A stretch of 6,948 nt of DNA, from NCBI RefSeq assembly GCF_022288825.1, contig NZ_JAKOOW010000026.1, forward strand, positions 77,644-84,591. The letters run 5' to 3'. Source of the DNA: Kingella pumchi. GTDB lineage: Bacteria > Pseudomonadota > Gammaproteobacteria > Burkholderiales > Neisseriaceae. Shown here in pieces: positions 4,941 through 6,948 of this stretch. Position numbers and translations under genes: made by a program. Below the pieces are notes generated by a model. It worked only from the letters and a program-made list of their open reading frames with translations, was not told where the DNA came from and made no database searches. How positions within the stretch are numbered: position 1 is the stretch's first letter; each line of letters starts with the position of its first letter.

Positions 4941-5787
4941 GGGCAAGGATTTGCGGCAGGATGCGTTTGAGGGCGGCCTGCCAGTTGGGCTGGCTGTAGC
5001 CCAAGCGGCGGATTTTTTCGCAGTTGAGCACGCTGTAGGGCGGGCGCGGGGTGCGCTCGCAGCCGGCGGGAATTTCGTGCAGGCGGGCGTTTACCGGCTG
5101 CAAAAGGGCGAGTTCTTGCAATACGGTTTGGGCAAACTGAAAGCGGTTGACGGCGGTATCGCCGCAGTAGTGGTAGATGCCGCGCAGGGCGGCGGGCTCT
5201 TGTGCCAGATTGATCATCAGGCGGGCGAGATCGCCGGCGTAGGTGGGGCAGCCGGTTTTGTCGCTGACCACATCGATGCGCTCTTGGCCGGCCTGATTAA
5301 CAATGGCTTTGACGAAGTTGCCGCCGTATTCGGAAAACACCCACGAGCTGCGGACGATAATGCTGTCGGCGTGGTGCGCGAGTGCCAAGAGTTCGCCGGC
5401 GAGCTTGGATTTGGCGTAGATGCTCAGGGGGTTGGGGTAGTCCGATTCGGTGTAGGGCGCCTGTTTGGCGCCGTCGAATACGTAGTCGCTGGAAATGTGG
5501 ATCAGGCGGATGCCGGCATTGGCGGCGGCGCGGGCAAGGTTGCGCACGCCAGTGGCGTTGACGGCAAACACTTCGTCGGGATGGCATTCGGCGGCTTCAA
5601 GATTGGTGTAGCCGGCGGCGTTGATGATGACGTCGGGCTCGAAGTTCTGCACCATGCCGGTGATGGCGGCCGAGTCGGTAATGTCGAGTGTGGCCGAATC
5701 GGCAGCGATCATTTCCCAGTCTTCGGGTTTTTGGGCGCGCAGGCAGCGGCCGACCTGGCCGTTGGCTCCTGTCAGTAATATGCGCAT
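4930..5787 (-). CDS. rmlD: dTDP-4-dehydrorhamnose reductase
   Basis: A 285-residue short-chain reductase that converts dTDP-6-deoxy-L-lyxo-4-hexulose to dTDP-L-rhamnose with NAD(P)H, the last step of the RmlABCD pathway. Motifs: TGANGQVG (6-13) for nucleotide binding, VIINAAGYTNLEAAE (53-67), ISSDYVFDG (98-106), catalytic Tyr124 and Lys128 in YAKSK, RSSWVFSEYGGNFV (146-159), the substrate loop DKTGCPTYAGDLA (176-188), and RPPYSVLNCEKIRRLG (248-263). Length is normal for the family. The ATG 5785-5787 has AAGGAG nine bases upstream, a strong ribosome site. It follows rbfA by 52 bases on the same strand with only a short DUS palindrome between, so it may be co-transcribed with rbfA. The three other rhamnose genes are not in the window. 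The C-terminal Gln-Ala-Ala is encoded by a DUS variant. Confidence 0.94.
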   Translation of the reverse strand: MRILLTGANGQVGRCLRAQKPEDWEMIAADSATLDITDSAAITGMVQNFEPDVIINAAGYTNLEAAECHPDEVFAVNATGVRNLARAAANAGIRLIHISSDYVFDGAKQAPYTESDYPNPLSIYAKSKLAGELLALAHHADSIIVRSSWVFSEYGGNFVKAIVNQAGQERIDVVSDKTGCPTYAGDLARLMINLAQEPAALRGIYHYCGDTAVNRFQFAQTVLQELALLQPVNARLHEIPAGCERTPRPPYSVLNCEKIRRLGYSQPNWQAALKRILPQILAQAA

Positions 5788-5811
5788 CGTGTGTGCTCCT
5801 TGCTGTGTGGG

Positions 5812-5828
5812 TTTCAGGCAGCCTGAAA
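5812..5828 (-). repeat. Palindromic double DUS between rbfA and rmlD
   Basis: TTTCAGGCAGCCTGAAA: an exact kingDUS at 5816-5827 preceded by TTTC, which gives a 7-bp stem with a 3-base loop (CAG). On the minus strand the core TTCAGGCTGCCTGAA also contains AGGCTGCCTGAA. It lies 11 bases past the rbfA stop with no U tract, so read-through into rmlD seems possible. Confidence 0.8.
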
Positions 5829-5839
5829 GGCAGATGGGT

Positions 5840-6211
5840 TCAGTCTTCCACCGGTTTTTCGGCGGCCACTTGGTCGATCAGTTGCGACAGGCTCATGCCG
5901 CGCTCCAAAGAGCTGTCGTAAACGAAATGCAACTCCGGCGTGCGAAACACGCTGATGCGCTTGGACAGTTCGCTGCGCAAAAAGCCTTTGGCATGCTCCA
6001 GGGCTTCGGCGGTGACTTCGCGGGTGTTTTCGTCGAGCACGGTGTAATAGACGGTGGCGTGGCTGTAGTCGCGGCTGACTTCGACGTCGTTGATGGTAAT
6101 AAAGCCGGCGCGGGGGTCTTTCAGGCCGGTGCGCGTCAGTTCGGCCAGCTCGCGGGTAAGCTGCTCTTTGACGCGGTCGATGCGGGCGAAGCCGCGTTGC
6201 GGTTTTCTCAT
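5840..6211 (-). CDS. rbfA: 30S ribosome-binding factor A
   Basis: A 123-residue, KH-fold protein that binds the immature 30S subunit and helps process the 5' end of 16S rRNA; in E. coli it is needed for growth in the cold. Family motifs: RIDRVKEQLTRELAEL (10-25), LKDPRAGFITINDVEVSRDYSHATVYYT split across 30-57, and LRSELSKRISVFRTPELHFVYD (78-99) followed by SLERGMSLSQLI (101-112). Length is typical. The frame is open far upstream to 6664, but homology begins at the ATG 6209-6211. No clear Shine-Dalgarno precedes it (CTGTTTTGCCGAT). An extended -10 promoter at 6251-6259 would give a leader of about 33 bases. In many bacteria rbfA follows infB; here it stands first, divergent from a small acidic protein gene. 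Confidence 0.96.
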   Translation of the reverse strand: MRKPQRGFARIDRVKEQLTRELAELTRTGLKDPRAGFITINDVEVSRDYSHATVYYTVLDENTREVTAEALEHAKGFLRSELSKRISVFRTPELHFVYDSSLERGMSLSQLIDQVAAEKPVED

Positions 6212-6250
6212 ATCGGCAAAACAGTTAAAAATCGGGTAAAAACGGCGGCC

Positions 6251-6259
6251 ATTATAGCA
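6251..6259 (-). promoter_or_regulatory. Extended -10 promoter for rbfA
   Basis: The minus strand reads TGCTATAATGG: a perfect TATAAT (plus-strand ATTATA 6251-6256) preceded by TGC, the extended -10 signature. No -35 hexamer is recognisable, as expected for extended -10 promoters. The predicted start is near 6244, 33 bases before the rbfA ATG. Confidence 0.75.
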
Positions 6260-6291
6260 AGGCAGCAGCAGGCGCGGGGCGGGGTTTGCGA

Positions 6292-6297
6292 TATAAT
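6292..6297 (+). promoter_or_regulatory. Predicted -10 box for the small acidic protein gene
   Basis: A perfect TATAAT inside GCGATATAATCGC (6288-6300), itself a 5-bp inverted repeat around ATA. It lies 25 bases before the start codon, implying a very short leader of about 18-20 bases that still holds the ribosome site GGAAGA. No TTGACA-like -35 is visible in the GC-rich upstream DNA. Confidence 0.65.
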
Positions 6298-6322
6298 CGC
6301 GCCTTTTTTCACGGAAGATGCC

Positions 6323-6637
6323 ATGAACACCCTGCCGTATCAAGCCGAAATCGCCCGCCGCATGGAAGCCGGCGGCGAAGGCCGCATCCGCCCCGATGCC
6401 GAGTTTTACCATACCGCCAACGGCTATTGGATCGCCTGGCAGCAGCCGCAGGCGGCGGTGATGCGCGAAGATTTGCCAGAAGGCGAGCCTTGCGACTGGG
6501 TGGAAGGCGCCGAAACGCTGGCCGATTTGGTGGAATTCATCGAAAGCGGCGACTACGAAGCGCTGGCCTATTTCGAAGGCAGCGAGGAAGAATGGCAGGA
6601 ACACGAAGGCTGCAGCTGCGGCTGTCAGCACCAATAA
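6323..6637 (+). CDS. Small acidic protein with C-terminal CxCxC-x-H motif, function unknown
   Basis: A 104-residue, strongly acidic protein that I do not recognise. The N-terminal half (1-50) is mixed and includes a Tyr/Trp-rich stretch HTANGYWIAWQQPQ (30-43); the second half is rich in Glu and Asp (EGAETLADLVEFIESGDYEALAYFEGSEEEWQEHE, from 61). It ends in GCSCGCQHQ, with Cys97, Cys99, Cys101 and His103, plus Cys57 earlier, which could bind a metal. There is no signal peptide or membrane helix. The longer plus-strand frame from 5621 is the antisense of rmlD and rbfA; the ATG at 6323 has GGAAGA six bases upstream and a TATAAT box 25 bases before it, so it is a real independent gene. Divergent from rbfA. 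A DUS palindrome follows its stop. Confidence 0.82.
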   Translation: MNTLPYQAEIARRMEAGGEGRIRPDAEFYHTANGYWIAWQQPQAAVMREDLPEGEPCDWVEGAETLADLVEFIESGDYEALAYFEGSEEEWQEHEGCSCGCQHQ

Positions 6638-6643
6638 AGGGCT

Positions 6644-6658
6644 TTCAGGCTGCCTGAA
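6644..6658 (+). repeat. Palindromic double DUS after the acidic protein gene
   Basis: TTCAGGCTGCCTGAA, seven bases past the stop codon of the acidic protein gene. Exact reverse-complement kingDUS at 6644-6655, with AGGCTGCCTGAA overlapping at 6647-6658. Confidence 0.82.
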
Positions 6659-6684
6659 GGGCATAATCGGGCTGCCGTCCCGTC

Positions 6685-6711
6685 AGACAGCCTGAAAGTT
6701 TCAGGCTGCCG
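6685..6711 (+). repeat. Inverted pair of degenerate DUS
   Basis: AGACAGCCTGAA (6685-6696) and TTCAGGCTGCCG (6700-6711), each one mismatch from kingDUS. The inner arms CAGCCTGAAA (6688-6697) and TTTCAGGCTG (6699-6708) pair perfectly around G6698. No T run follows on the plus strand, so this is a possible weak terminator between the acidic protein gene and the next gene. Confidence 0.65.
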
Positions 6712-6762
6712 CCAATGCCCGAATATCGCCAACACGCGAAACCGGATAGGAAAACACACACC

Positions 6763-6948
6763 ATGAATCTGCTGGCTTTGTTTAACGATGCCGCCGCCAT
6801 TGTGCGGCTGCGCTATCGCCCCGCCGAAGAATACCGCTACGGCGCGGCGGTAACGGCGGCGGTGCTGCTGGCGCTGGGTGCCATCCATTCGGCCGCCGTC
6901 GCCCCCTTAATCGGCAGCGGCTACGGCACGGTGGCGCTGTCGGTGCTG
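6763..6948 (+). CDS. Probable membrane protein, N-terminal fragment cut by the window edge
   Basis: An open frame from the ATG at 6763 to the last base (62 codons, no stop). The translation begins MNLLALFNDAAAIVRLRYRP; a basic segment (15-25) precedes a hydrophobic helix GAAVTAAVLLALGAIHSAAV (27-46) and another hydrophobic stretch starts around 53. This pattern suggests an integral membrane protein with a cytoplasmic N-terminus. I do not recognise the family from this fragment. An AGGA at 6747-6750, about 12 bases before the ATG, is a rather distant ribosome site. GC-rich third codon positions throughout support real coding. CATAAT at 6662-6667 is a possible -10 but has no -35. Confidence 0.75.
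   Translation, partial: MNLLALFNDAAAIVRLRYRPAEEYRYGAAVTAAVLLALGAIHSAAVAPLIGSGYGTVALSVL

Noticed and set aside
4891..5778. Plus-strand 295-codon open frame
   Set aside because: It is the exact antisense of rmlD, low in complexity (Gly, Val, Ala) as expected for a shadow of GC-rich coding DNA, with no recognisable motif.
5621..6637. Plus-strand 338-codon open frame ending with the acidic protein
   Set aside because: Its first two thirds are antisense to rmlD and rbfA, both well supported. Only the part from the ATG at 6323 has its own ribosome site and promoter.
56..6711. CRISPR array or transposon ends suggested by the recurring 12-mer
   Set aside because: Spacing is irregular, orientation is mixed, copies are single or inverted pairs rather than regular direct repeats, and there are no transposase or cas genes; DNA uptake sequences explain it.

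Overview
The window looks like a chromosomal segment from a GC-rich member of the Neisseriaceae. The main clue is a 12-mer, AGGCAGCCTGAA, with 16 exact copies (both orientations) and about eight one-mismatch copies in 6.9 kb, nearly all between genes. This matches the 'AG-king' dialect of the neisserial DNA uptake sequence (DUS), so a Kingella-like or related genus is more likely than Neisseria sensu stricto (whose core is GCCGTCTGAA). The dialect name is from memory.

Layout: eight genes run on the minus strand and two on the plus strand at the right end; no intergenic stretch exceeds 300 bases. Transcription on the minus strand proceeds from right to left: rbfA (6211-5840), rmlD (5787-4930), pseB (4824-3826), a pseudaminic-acid-associated methyltransferase (3700-3083), a hot-dog acyl-CoA thioesterase (2868-2374), a DUF350/YjfL-type membrane protein (2175-1774), an SPFH/Band-7 protein ending in a SHOCT domain (1729-725) and a DUF456 membrane protein (655-164). 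On the plus strand are a small acidic, C-terminally Cys-rich protein (6323-6637) and the first 62 codons of a probable membrane protein (6763 to the edge). Most gaps hold inverted DUS pairs that can form hairpins; some serve as plausible intrinsic terminators.

Functional blocks: (1) rbfA, 30S ribosome maturation, with rmlD close behind it. (2) Nucleotide-sugar genes: rmlD (dTDP-L-rhamnose), pseB and a Pse-type methylase, with no other pseudaminic acid or rhamnose genes in view. (3) A cytosolic acyl-CoA thioesterase. (4) A three-gene membrane cluster DUF350 - SPFH/SHOCT - DUF456, apparently driven by a perfect TATAAT box at 2209-2214 and ended by an intrinsic terminator at 85-123; this resembles pieces of PspA/SPFH envelope-stress modules and is the best candidate here for a poorly described system. 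(5) A compact divergent promoter region between rbfA and the acidic protein gene.
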